Assembly: GCA_009599575.1 (NCBI GenBank)
Contig: VWND01000018.1
Span: 186,001-250,000 of the forward strand
DNA length: 64,000 nucleotides
Reading direction: 5' to 3'
DNA from: Blumeriella jaapii
Lineage: Eukaryota; Ascomycota; Leotiomycetes; Helotiales; Drepanopezizaceae
The position numbers and the translations under genes were made by a program. Of this stretch, positions 22,705 through 33,401 are shown one piece after another. The notes under the pieces are model-generated. The model worked only from the letters and a program-made list of their open reading frames with translations. It did no database searches and had not been told where the DNA came from. Position 1 is the first letter of the stretch, and every line of letters starts with the position of its first letter.

Positions 22705-25137
22705 TGTGATTTGCGCTGATGATAAGCGAGTTTGTGTAGCGTGATTCAAGGGAAGTTGATAAGGAGAGTGTAGTTGTGAAAAGGAAAGTAGCACCCAAAG
22801 ACTGAAAGAAATGTACAACAATGTACTTGTAATGGGCGACTAGCGCGATGGCAAGAGAGTGAGTGGGTGATGAGAGAAGTCAGAGAGTACCGGATGCTAC
22901 AAGCCTAAATACTTCTCCCTCTGTCCTCCGATCTCTAGCCTACTCCCTCGCTACCGATGAAACAGGTCAACGGAAATATCTGGCCATGACGTTGCATTGA
23001 TTCCGATAAACCAGAAGCCACTCAATGCTAATATGCCGTCGTTTCACTCAAGCCTCTGCCAAACTCGCAAGATCGGATCGCCCAACTCTTCGCCTGCACT
23101 GTAGATCCGAACGGAAGGGATCTTTTCATAGATCTTCCGTCAAGCCTTGCTCGTCACATCAACCGACGACTGTTGACTCGTTCGTCGGCACGTAAAGAAG
23201 GAGGAACTTGGCGGAGTGGCCACTTGACTACGCATCTCGACACCTCACTGGAAGGGCCAGATGCTATCAGGCGCGTAGAGAAACAAGCGATGTTACAGTC
23301 GGGAATAGCAACAAGCCTGCCCGGAAACATCACCCAGTCTGTCTGGCCCGAACTTTGGGGATCAAGGGAAAGGAGTGGTCTAGGATCGTCAACTACCCAT
23401 GGGCCTGGCAGCTGTCAAACCCAGACCGTCTGCGGTAAGCGACCTTGGCAGAACTGTATCTGACGACTGGCATCCGCTTCAAGCTTTACGTTGGCTTTCT
23501 CGGCGTTTAGTTGTGATAACCTCCCGCCCCCAAAGAGCATGCCGATCCGTTTTCGCCTGTCCTTCTTCTCACAAAACCGTTGCGCCGCGAGTCTTGGGAG
23601 GAACCAAGTGTGATATCACTGACGTCGATGATGAGCACAACGAAGGGCAAAGAGTGAACATCATGCAATAAGGCTGTGACGACTCGAGGCCTCGAACAGG
23701 CGATCAGCTCAAAATATCCATTCGTCCGCCGAACCTGCAAGATAACACTTTGATGACAATGTGTATTTTGGTCTGTGACAGGCAATCCCAAAATTATATT
23801 TCGAATGCTATGACAAGCTTCGGGGGTGGAGATTTTTACTTGAAGAGACGCGAAACATAAGGAGATGTTGTATATGAAACCCGGAGAAACTACAAGACCA
23901 GTAGCCGAGTCAGCTCAGGCCATGACTCCGGACCGTCCACGGCAGATATATGAACCACCCGTTGGTGGTATTTTTGAACACCGGCAGGATACTATGGGCG
24001 CTATCAATCGGGTTCGACCGGACCGTGGCTCGAATTCGGACGGAGTGTGCGGTACAGTACTACAGAGGTGCGAGAGCATGGCCGTATTCGGCAACAAAAA
24101 TCGGCTTTTCAAACAATGGCGGCTTCAAGATCATACAGAGAACAACAAATCATCGAGCGCAGACCCGTCGCTGACTCCCGGGCTGCTTCAGCAATCACTC
24201 GCAGCTTGCCTCAAGCAGACAGCCCTTGCGCTGCTGCGAGTTCCTCCGCGAGGCATGAAGTCCTCAGCAATTCTTCCGACGGGCTCCTCAGACATTCTTC
24301 CGACGGGCTCCTCAGACCCCACCAGGAGAAGATCTGTAGTCTCAGCAGAGCATCGCCTGAATACAGGGCTACTCATGGCGTGAGGCCAACACCAAGCCAA
24401 GGTCGTGTGTGAAGTTCTTGTCGAACGAACCAACATTGGCTGGCTTGTACTGGCTGTAGTACAGTACAGTACTGTAGTATTCAGCTATGGAGTCGTGCCC
24501 AAGTGTAGACGCCAGACCCCATCAAGCACATGACAGTCGCATGACCAGAACGTGATAGTGTGTCTAGCTACAGAATCCTACTGTGCATGTACTGTGTACA
24601 TACTGTGTACATACTGTGTATGGTAACGCCTGTGGACAACACCGGAGTTCATAAGAGGGCACAACATCTCGGCGAGGACGCGTTCAGCTGAGAGATCTGC
24701 AACTATACCGCCAGAATCCATCGAGCAATGTCGCCGCTGATAGGGACCCGCACCATAGATAAGAGGATACAGGTCGATGATGCTGATGCTGAGAAGCGCC
24801 CCTGTCAGCCTTCATCATGGCCTATGAGATACACGCATCTCGCATATCTTTGCTAGTCTTCGATATCATGCCGCCGTCGCCCGCTCGTCGCCGGTCTCCT
24901 CTCCTCGCCCCGTCTTCCCAATTTCGCAGAAAGACATTGTTTGTTTTGGAGGAACGTCAAGTCTGCGCGACTCGGCTATCATATCGAATGTATCAATGAC
25001 CCAATTCGATTCTTTTTTGTCTGCGCCAGCTCTTTTTCCGCATGTCAGTGGCCGACGTCGACTACTCGAGGGTCAACTGAGATTATCGACCTGACCGGAC
25101 CTGACCTGACCTGACCTGAACCGAGGACATTCAGAAC
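22705..25137. other. intergenic spacer, 2.4 kb, between divergent AA9 and NCS1 genes
   Basis: No reading frame here looks real. The spacer holds two short tandem repeats (24270-24317 and about 24595-24621) and two clusters of the dispersed AGTAC motif (about 24050 and 24447-24480). Directly before the NCS1 ATG is a tandem ACCTG repeat (about 25091-25120: CTGACCGGACCTGACCTGACCTGACCTG). Confidence 0.5.
24270..24317. repeat. 24-bp tandem repeat, two copies
   Basis: The unit beginning ATTCTTCCGACGGGCTCCTC occurs twice head to tail with no mismatch (24270-24293 and 24294-24317). Confidence 0.9.
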
Positions 25138-27090
25138 ATGGCGTCTCTCGGCAAGGTCGCCTCGCGCGACGAGAAAGACGCCTCAAGATCCCCAGCATCG
25201 TCCACGGGCGAGCTGGCGGAAGGTGGCACGGCCACTCTGAGGAGAGGTCTCTTCAACTTCAGCCTGAAAGTTGCTCAGGAGGAGAGCAGTTTCGCCGTTA
25301 ACAAGTCGACGTCGAATGCCGATTTCGACCCGATTCCCCCCTCGAAGCGAACATGGGGATGGGGAGCTTTTGTAGCCTATTGGATGGCCGATGCCTGGGC
25401 TGTGTCCAACTGGGAAGTCGGTACGTCGAAGTCAGCCGTGCTCGTAGAACGGGGTACTGATTGAAATGAAAAACAGCTTCGTCCATGATTGCGGTTGGCC
25501 TCAGCTGGAGAATGGCCATCGGAGCCTGCGTGATAGGCAACTTTCTCATGGGCGTAGTCATCACCATCAACGGCCGGATTGGAGCACGACTGCACACGCC
25601 TTTCCCGGTCATTGCTCGGATGCCATTCGGGTACTACTTTGCCCAGTTTGTCGTCTTGTCGCGATGCGTTCTCGCCATCGTCTGGCTCGGCGTGCAGACC
25701 ACGACGGGCGGCCAGTGTATGGCCGTCCTGCTGACGGCCATCTGGCCCAGCTTCCAAAACATCCCCAACCACATTCCCGAGAGCGAGGGCATCAGCACGA
25801 GTGGCATGGTCGGCTTCCTGCTCTACTTCCTGCTCCAGCTGCCCTTCCTCTGCATCCCATACACCAAGGTGCAGTACTTCTTCGCCTTCAAGTCGGTCAT
25901 TGCGCCCATCGTGTTCTTGGCCATCTTCGGAAGCACCCTCCACAAGGCCGGAGGCACGCTCTCCCACAGCTCCATCATCGTCGGAGGACCGACTGTCCAC
26001 GGGTCCGATCTGGCTTGGGCCTTCTTCTCGAACCTCAACGGCGTGCTTGGGAACTACGCCACGCTCGGGCTGAACATTGCCGATTTCTCACGCTATTCCG
26101 ACAAGCCCAGCGCGCAGAATGTCCAGGTCGTCGTCATCCCCGTCATCTTCACGATCGTTGGTCTCCTGGGCATCTTCACGGCCGCGGCGTCGCTGTCGGC
26201 CTACCCCATGTCCGTCACGGCAGGCAAGGCCATCTGGAACCCCATCGACATCATCTACCTCTGGATGGAGTCGGGCTCGTCAGGCGGCCGGGCCGCCGCC
26301 GCTTTCGCCGCCATCGGCCTCATCATCGTGACGCTCGGCATCAACATCTCGGCGAACTCCATCAGCGCGGCCAACGACCTGATGTCCTTCTTGCCGCAGT
26401 ACATCAACATCCGGCGGGGCCAGCTGCTCGCGGCCCTGATCGGCTCGTGGGCCTTCGTGCCCTGGAAGATCCTCGCCTCGGCCCAGAAATTCCTCGCCTT
26501 CCTCGGCGGCTACACCATCTTCCTCGGGCCCATGACCTCCATCATCATCTTCGACTACTACCTCGCGCCGCCGCAACGTCTCGGTGCCGGACATGTACAA
26601 CTTCCATGGCATCTACCGCTATTCGCGCCGGTACGCGTCCAACTGGCGCGCCATCGCCGCCTTCTTCATCGGCTGCATCCCGGCCCTCCCGGGCTTCGTG
26701 AACAGCATCGTCGCAGCCGGCAACGGAGAGACGTCGGTGTCGACGGGTGGTCAGCGTCTGTGAGTAGCCTGTCTCTCCCCCCTCCGCTCTCCACCTCCAG
26801 AGAGAGATCCAGACGAGAACAGAGAGGAACAGCCCGCTAAACACCCACCCACCCACAGCTTCAAGATCGGCTACCTCTACTCCTTCGTGTCCGCTGGCCT
26901 CGCATACCTCGTCTTCAACCGGCTCTCCCCGCACACCGCGTCGGCGCTCGACCACGCCGAGACGGGCGAGGCCCAGATCGCAGCGCAGGACGCGCGGAAC
27001 GTCGCGGCTGCTGAAGCGGCTGCTGGTAGCGGCCGTGGTGGTAAAAACAGCAGGCCGCGCAAGATATTCAAGACGGTGTTCGAGGCTTAG
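25138..27090 (+). CDS. NCS1-family permease, Fur-type (frame broken once)
   Basis: Exons are 25138..25420, 25477..26759 and 26859..27090, with introns of 56 and 99 bp. About 598 residues and 12 TM helices are expected. The N-terminal cytosolic part ends in NADFDPIPPSKRTWGWGAF, then WMADAWAVSNWEVASS across the first junction. NGRIGARLHTPFPVIARM, NLNGVLGNYATLGLNIADFSR and NISANSISAANDLMSFLPQY are the hallmark segments of fungal Fur-like carriers (uracil, uridine, allantoin, thiamine or nicotinamide riboside type). The specific substrate cannot be read. The frame is broken at about 26566-26578: DYYL continues in another frame as NVSVPDMYNFHGIYRYS. The coding total is 3n+1, so one extra or two missing bases in the CGCGCCGCCGC stretch. 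After the last junction, QRLFKIGYLYSFVSAG is in frame to the stop. A lesion in a real gene and a sequence error are both possible; I favour the error. Confidence 0.92.
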
Positions 27091-27370
27091 TCCCGGCGTG
27101 GTAGGTCTGGGTGGTGTAGATGTGATGGGACTATCGTTCATTCATGATACACGCCCATCCAAAACGGTTTGAATAAGCGGGAGGCGTTACTTGCATACAG
27201 CACATACAGTATAGTCTGTACTGTACTGCAGGAGTAGAATTTGGATTGAAGAAGAAACAAGAGACAGGTCGGATCTTGAAGCATTTTGATATCATGGTTA
27301 CCAGTAGCGCAGGAAGAAAAAACAAACAGGCTGTGATTCCGAGAAGAGGAGCGGGCTTTGTCTTCGACGC

Positions 27371-27391
27371 TGCACGTGTTGCGCACGTGCA
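27371..27391. promoter_or_regulatory. inverted pair of CACGTG (E-box) sites
   Basis: TGCACGTG and CACGTGCA flank a 5-bp spacer. Each half contains a complete CACGTG, the binding site of bHLH factors such as Cbf1/Pho4-type proteins in fungi. The site is 281 bp past the permease stop, so which gene it serves is unclear. Confidence 0.4.
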
Positions 27392-27460
27392 CCCAAGGCA
27401 ATCCCTCTCACTCCTGTAAAGTGTGCCCTTGTGAATCAGTTATCAAATAAAGACTCTGAT

Positions 27461-27484
27461 GTACTGTACTGTACTGTACTGTAC
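27461..27484. repeat. (GTACT)n pentanucleotide run
   Basis: Nearly five perfect GTACT units. This is the longest perfect example of a motif scattered across the spacers of the window. Confidence 0.9.
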
Positions 27485-27876
27485 GAAATCCCGATGTGGA
27501 CAAAGGCTGGAAGCTCAAGCAGGCATAGACATGTTCTTTTCTACTTCCTAGCTCTCCCTACCAGCATCCTAATTTCTCATCGCTTCACACATTCTTGAGA
27601 TGCGATATGGGACATGTTTCTTGATATGTATGTATCTCATAGCTCTGCGAACTTACAGGCCATTGGCTATACGTATGTACCATCCAGCCGGTCGGTATGG
27701 ATACCGGCGATTTCGTATTTGGAATATCCTGACTCTCTACCGATTGGCTACACAGCTAATCCCACCCCCCGGCCCAGTACACCAGAGGATGTGATTCCGT
27801 CGGGGTAGTCCTAGACGCTGCCCGAGAAGACTCCGATGGAAATCCCAAGAATTCCATTCATTTGTCTGTTCCCTCC

Positions 27877-28236
27877 TCATAGGCTGGGAACTCGAATTCT
27901 GCAGATAGTCAGTCCCAGCTCAATTCGAAATGACGAAAAACACTCGCTGATGAAAGTCATCTCGGCCCACTCTGCCTTAAGAACCGGTACGTTTCTTATC
28001 GACTCTTGCTTGAACATCGGTACGTTGCCGTCTCTGGCTTTCGAGAAGCTCCCCTTGCACTCTGCTCCTTCGCTTACCTTTTCCTCTGCCGGTGGCTTCT
28101 CTGCCATTTCCGCCTTTTGCTGCCTCGGTGCGTTCTTGCATGCTTCTACGTGTGATCTGTTGCTGATCTTGGGCTCGAGTATCACCGTCTTCTGTGCCAT
28201 CGTGCCTGTTTGCACACGATCATAAGGACGCGTCAT
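27877..28236 (-). CDS. doubtful ORF, Lys/Glu/Ala-rich, directly after the coiled-coil gene
   Basis: An ATG at 28236, 6 bases beyond the stop of the coiled-coil gene (28243), opens 119 codons with a protein-like composition (NAPRQQKAEMAEKPPAEEKV). It may be a 3' exon of that gene, the product of a missed frame change, or chance. An alternative splice (GTGAAT after 28247) would join a different frame. I cannot decide and do not recognise the sequence. Confidence 0.25.
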   Translation of the reverse strand: MTRPYDRVQTGTMAQKTVILEPKISNRSHVEACKNAPRQQKAEMAEKPPAEEKVSEGAECKGSFSKARDGNVPMFKQESIRNVPVLKAEWAEMTFISECFSSFRIELGLTICRIRVPSL

Positions 28237-28242
28237 GGAGAT

Positions 28243-29781
28243 TCACTGTGCTGTCCTGCGGGCCATCGCATCCACTCGTGCTTTCATCTGGTCATCTAGG
28301 CTCATCTTGGAGCTTTCAGACGGGCCAAATGCTGCGGTGGTGGAGAGAAGTGGCATACTTGGTTGTCCCAGAAAGCCAGGTGGTGCATAGGTGGCAGGTT
28401 GGGAGCCCGTGAAGCATCCGAGCGAGCCAGATGATAGGAGTGAAGAAGAGCTGTTGAATCGATTGTTGGCCGAAACATGCTCGAAGGGCGTTGTAGTGAA
28501 GATACTGGAGGGGTAGAAGTGTTCTTGCAGTGGAATTGGAGCACGAACGAGGATGCTAGGTACGTCGCAAGAGCCGCTGCGCTTGATTACATCTTGAGTT
28601 GGCGTTGTGTTTTGCATGTTAGCCTGACTTGGAAGAGCTAGATCTCTGCTTTTGTGAGGATTCTTCTCCAAACATTTCCTCTTTTGGCTTTTCACCTCCT
28701 CCTGCAGTTCTTTTCGCTTAGTTCCCAGAAGGGATCCCCGTTTGTCGATAGCCCGGCGTCTTTGGTTCACCTGATCTTGTCTGTATCGAACATCCGGGTG
28801 ACCGGGCGCAATTGACTCTAGTTGTTTGATTGCCTTGATTTCATCCTCTATTGACTTGGCCTCTCGGCCAATGCTTCTCGATTCGACATTATTTGCCCTG
28901 GCAGTAGCCATGGTCTCGGCGTCGGTGTAGGGGGGTTGATACGGCTGTTGAGTTTGACGTTGAGGTTGCTGTTGGACCTGAAACTGGGACACACTGCTTG
29001 TTGGGTGGATTTGACGAGACTCCATGATTTGCAGGGGCTTTTGTTCTTGGGCCGACCGCACGGTATCTAAGTGAGCGGCGAGCTGAGTGGCCTGCCGAAC
29101 TCGCTGGAAGATCTGTAAATGATGCGGAGCTATGTGCTGGATCTGTTGCCCAAAATCTCCCGGTGGGGGCATCTGGTCAGACTGAACCGAACTGTCGGGG
29201 ATCTCCTTGGACTCGGCATCTTTCGCCGTTTGCAACTTTCTCAATGCCTCTCTCAGTTCCTCTCTCAATTCTTGTTTGTCTTCTTTCAATCGTCTCACTT
29301 CCTCCCTCACTTGCTGTTCAATCGCTCGCTGCTCGCCTAACTCCGCTTCATGTGCCTCTTGGATCTTTTGCAACTGTTCAGGGGGCGGACCGAGGCTATA
29401 TTTTCTGGTCGTCTTCTATTGTGCATTATGTGAGGTTGGATTCTCGAAGGGAAGAGCTCGATCAAATGGGAAACGTACCTGTTCGCCGATGTAAAATTCG
29501 TAGATGAGCTGTTCCTCCCAAATTTTAATTGATTCGCCAGGCATGACTGTGATGCCATCAGGAGGGAATTGACTTCTAGGAAGAGTAAGCTCATAGGGTG
29601 CCTCTTCTACCTTCACTTTAATTTCCTCGATCGGCATTGTAGGGAACGGGTGCGATTTGAGATCCAACGTGGCCGACGTTGCTTGGTATACAGGAATAGT
29701 CCTGCAGAGCGATACCTTTACTGAATCCTTGGGGTCGCAATCGTGCTGATCCAAATGCACGATATGGAGAGTATAAGTATT
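28243..29781 (-). CDS. coiled-coil protein of unknown function, 5' end not resolved
   Basis: Two exons are clear: 29781(or further upstream)..29479 and 29415..28243, joined across a 63-bp GT-AG intron to read YEFYIGEQKTTRKYSLG. The frame is open up to a TAG at 29784-29782 that could itself be a splice acceptor (CATCTAG). There is no ATG in this exon, so an upstream exon is needed. A stretch at about 29975-29865 (IYDYFKYHGEDPLQDIDRP) is a candidate. The first part (YTLHIVHLDQHDCDPKDSVKV... PPDGITVMPGESIKIWEE) looks globular. The second part starts with a strongly charged coiled coil (EEVRRLKEDKQELREELREAL) and then becomes Gln/Pro/Ser-rich, with a second helix around AKSIEDEIKAIKQLE. I do not recognise the family. 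Confidence 0.6.
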
Positions 29782-32700
29782 CTAGATGAGGTCGGACCCG
29801 GACGGGACTGGAAGAACCTCAAGTACAAAGTGCCATCTCGCCCAGCGCAAGCAACTTCTCGCTCCCGATCCGTCAAGCGCGATCAAGAGGCATCGCAACC
29901 CAACGGGCCGATGAACGAAGCGATGCTGGCCTGTCGATATCTTGTAATGGATCTTCTCCGTGGTACTTGAAGTAGTCGTAGATAGTGCTATCCCGAGGGA
30001 GGAGAAAGATTTTGAAAAGGCAAGTCAATATGATCATAAGAATAGTCAACAATTAGATTGGTCAGTAGAAGCGAGCAGTCTAAAACCTCTCTGGGGTACA
30101 GGTTGTTTACACAATACGCACAGAATTCTCATGAACGCAAAACGAAGGCTTCAAGAACAATTCATAAATCCGCTACTGACACCATACCATACTCATTTCT
30201 CGCACATATCTCTCTTATAGGCATGCTCGCAATACCATTAGCATCCCATTTTTCTTTGATTGACTTTTAACTCCGTGTCCTTTCATCAGAGCTTGTTGGA
30301 GCAGCACTTTCGTGCTTTCGTCACTTAAAATCTAAGGGGAATTTTTTAAGTGCAAGTCCCATACATGCATGTGTATCTTGCCCAAGTGCTCGTTCAATCA
30401 CGAGCGTACCCGCGATACCGACTCTCTTCTCCGAAATCAGCACAAGCTTCATCTGGAACCTAATGATATCCTAGCTCCACATCCATATCCTCATCCACAG
30501 CGGGAGCCCCCTGCTCGATCAAGCCTATATGTTCTGCGTGTGTGTAACAGTGGGTTAGACAACGTCTGCTCAAACGCAATGCTAAGGTTGAGTTTCGGTG
30601 GTGGCAGGTCGTTTCTTTACTGTTGTGAGTGAGCGTTGACGTGACGTGACTAGATGAAATGGGTCGTAGGTCGTACAGAAGTATGTGAGTGTGAGTTTTC
30701 ATTTGGGCTAGGTACGACTAATACAAGGCCGAAAGGTAGTATCTGACGATAGTAATTGTGGGGATTCAAAGATTGGGGGTCATGTCGCGTCATGTCGGCA
30801 ACCAATCTGGATTCTTCCGTAGAGAAAAGCTTTACGCGGATATGAAAACAGATGAGGCGCGCAAGCTCGGTTGATCAAGTCATTGGCCACCAAGTACTTC
30901 TATTCCTTCTGTTTACCAGCCAGAAGCTTGGCAATTCCCGCTGGCTGGCTCTGAGCTAGCATTTTTTTGCTTCTTCCGGTTAAGCCTAGAGTGAGAGAAG
31001 GCGAGGATATAAGTACTAGCTTAATTTAGTCTGATTCTTTGGCATTTTCTCGTAGAATTATTGGTTTTTCCTAATGTTAGACTGAAGAAGAGTTTTACGA
31101 TGGTTTCCTCCCCTCCCCCCCCCCAAAAAGAACACGATCAAAATTTTCACAAGCCTTGATAAAAGGACCTGGAGGTAAATTATGTTAAGAGAATAGTATG
31201 CTGAGGACATTGCAAGCATGGCTATATGATCAATTTGCACGAGTAAAAGCCTTATCTTATGTTATAGTATATCAGAAACGGAAATTTCGATTGTTTCTGG
31301 ATCCATTTTGAGATTTTGAAAGTTTTGTGTCTATTGCATGAATGGCCAGCCATTTGCAAACCTTTCAGCAAGTTCTGTTCATGCGGTAACCAAACACATA
31401 AACGAAAACTTCCATAAGCAGCACGCCGTTGACAAGATGACTGTTACATAATTACGGGTATGTATAAAACATCCCAAAAACATACAGGAATAACTATGAT
31501 GACGACACGACCACAAGTCATTAACGTCATCATCCATAATCAGAAGGCTCGCACCTTCCATAGCATTAGAACATCCATACTACATAAACAGCCCTTACGG
31601 CACAAAGAATGAACCATCTTTGACTTCACCTCTTTTCCGTTACCAATGACCAATCAAGCCATGAATTGATTTGGCACCTCTAAAAAGAGAAAGAAAGAAA
31701 ATCAAGTCAATTCCCCCTAATAAATGAATTCTTGAGTCGTTTTGTGGAAGAGGGGATAGTGGGAGGATATGGATGAATCATTTCTCCGTGCATTGACCAG
31801 AATAAAGCTAGGCCCGAAAGTTTTCAAAAAATACCTGGCTGAACACTCTGCCACAGCTCTGACATCGTTTACCTATTTTGATTTCTCTGGCTGGAAGGCT
31901 ATTGCAAGGGTGCACGTGTCAGCTGGAACTGCTGTCAGATATTCCAATATTTTCAAAAGGCCAACATATAGAGATCCTAAAGCAGGCTTGTGAGCCTTTT
32001 ATTGCTCTAAAACTGGCTCCTGCCCGTCTGATAAGACGCTTGATTCTATTACGCTCAATTAGTCTTGAAAGGGGATTATAGCATTAGTTACGAATTTAGA
32101 TCCCCCAAAGTTTGTATCGTCCGTTCTAACAGTGTATATGATCCACACGACTCTGACCTGCTTCTACACTTCCGTGTAATTGTTGCTTAGTGATTTCGTA
32201 GGTGAAAGGATCCTTGCATTTGTAAGAGGTCTTGCCTTCTAGAGCCTTGTTGGTCGGAATAATGCCCGGCTACCTTTTTACTTTATCTTTTGCTAGCTTA
32301 CAAAATTATCTATCCTTACTTCTTGTATCAGGTTCGATTAAGTCATCTGGGTATTTGGCCCGGCGCAAGTATTTTGGGCCCTTTAAATAGTTACGGTAAT
32401 CTCTTACTGTTAGTGTTGGTTCAACGGGAGAAGGTGGGGGGGGGGGGGTTGAACACAAGAGGTTGAGACGTGCAAAGCTGCAACAAGCGAGCTGGCGAGC
32501 TTCAAATCACTTGAGAGAGGTTTCTCAATTCCTTTACTGGTTGAAAGGAATGTAGCGTTGGGGGGAAATGGGACTTGACTTTCTTAGTACGGCCTTCTGG
32601 TTGGCGTTTTAAAAGCAAGCATCTGGCTACAAAAAGCGGCACAATGCTCTGAAAAGCTTAGCACTGGGATAGAACCATTGAATAAAGGGAGGTTAAACAT

Positions 32701-33206
32701 TTCCATTCATAGCCTAGCGGTGAATTGTCATTTGTGATAGACAAAACCGTTCGATTACAAATCAAACACTTACTTCCTGAAAGGCTGATTTCACCTATGT
32801 AAATATTTGATCGAAATCTCATTGCAAAAAGTCTTAAGAAGTGCCTATCAGAATTGTGGAGTTTCAAGCTAGCTTTTATATTACATAAGCTGCCTCGCAT
32901 TTACTGTACGTCGATGAATGCTAGAGTTGTCAAGAATTTCGGTGCACGTCGAGCCCTGACCCACATGGCCTAAATGTACCATAGCACCGTACCTTTACTA
33001 GGACCCTTTGGGCTTGGCGGCGCTAATACCACACCCCTGCTCCGACTTTTCACAAGAGCCTCGTAGCCGCCCATTCACTCACGATAGCAAACGGCTATAC
33101 AGTGAATATCAGCCTCTTCTCAACTGACTCACTCCTTCTTGTATCTACAGTTGTACATGATTAGACAGGATTACATCAAGTCTCGGGAAGAAGCAAGAAA
33201 GCACAG
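29782..33206. other. gene-poor, AT-rich block
   Basis: From about 30.7 to 33.0 kb the base composition falls visibly below that of the neighbouring genes. There are many TA steps and stops in every frame. A small hairpin pair lies at 30303-30352, and a run of 11 G at about 32437-32448. This may be an old, mutated transposon, perhaps through RIP, but I could not recognise any element. The part between 29.8 and 30.6 kb may hold the missing 5' exon(s) of the coiled-coil gene. Confidence 0.45.
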
Positions 33207-33216
33207 ATCACGTGAT
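33207..33216. promoter_or_regulatory. ATCACGTGAT palindrome upstream of eEF3
   Basis: A perfect 10-bp palindrome with a CACGTG core lies 186 bp upstream of the eEF3 ATG. TCACGTGA is the preferred site of Cbf1-type bHLH factors and is common in translation-gene promoters of filamentous fungi. The role here is inferred from position and sequence. Confidence 0.5.
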
Positions 33217-33348
33217 AATCCCAACTGTCCGCCCGCCCCTCGTGTGGCCCCACCCCACCAACCCGATAAGTGACCAGATTGCGCTAGCGATCTGAAATTT
33301 ATCGGCCGCCCGCCCACACTGAAGCGCCCCCCTCCTCCTTATATTCTT

Positions 33349-33388
33349 CTCCTCCTCCTCCTCCTCCTCCTCCTCCTCCTCTTCTTCT
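33349..33388. repeat. (CTC)n pyrimidine tract in the eEF3 leader
   Basis: A CT-only stretch ends 13 bp before the ATG. It is consistent with the pyrimidine-rich leader or transcription start region of highly expressed fungal genes. Confidence 0.8.
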
Positions 33389-33401
33389 CTCCCCCCACAA
33401 C

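Larger units (their letters stand above)
27091..27876. other. spacer after the NCS1 gene
   Basis: This spacer holds the 3' end of the permease gene, an inverted pair of CACGTG boxes (27371-27391) and a perfect GTACT pentanucleotide run (27461-27484). No gene is seen. Confidence 0.5.

Noticed and set aside
25466..26701. 411-codon His/Arg-rich frame in the NCS1 gene
   Set aside because: It is a shifted frame of the permease, without membrane segments, from GC-rich codon bias.
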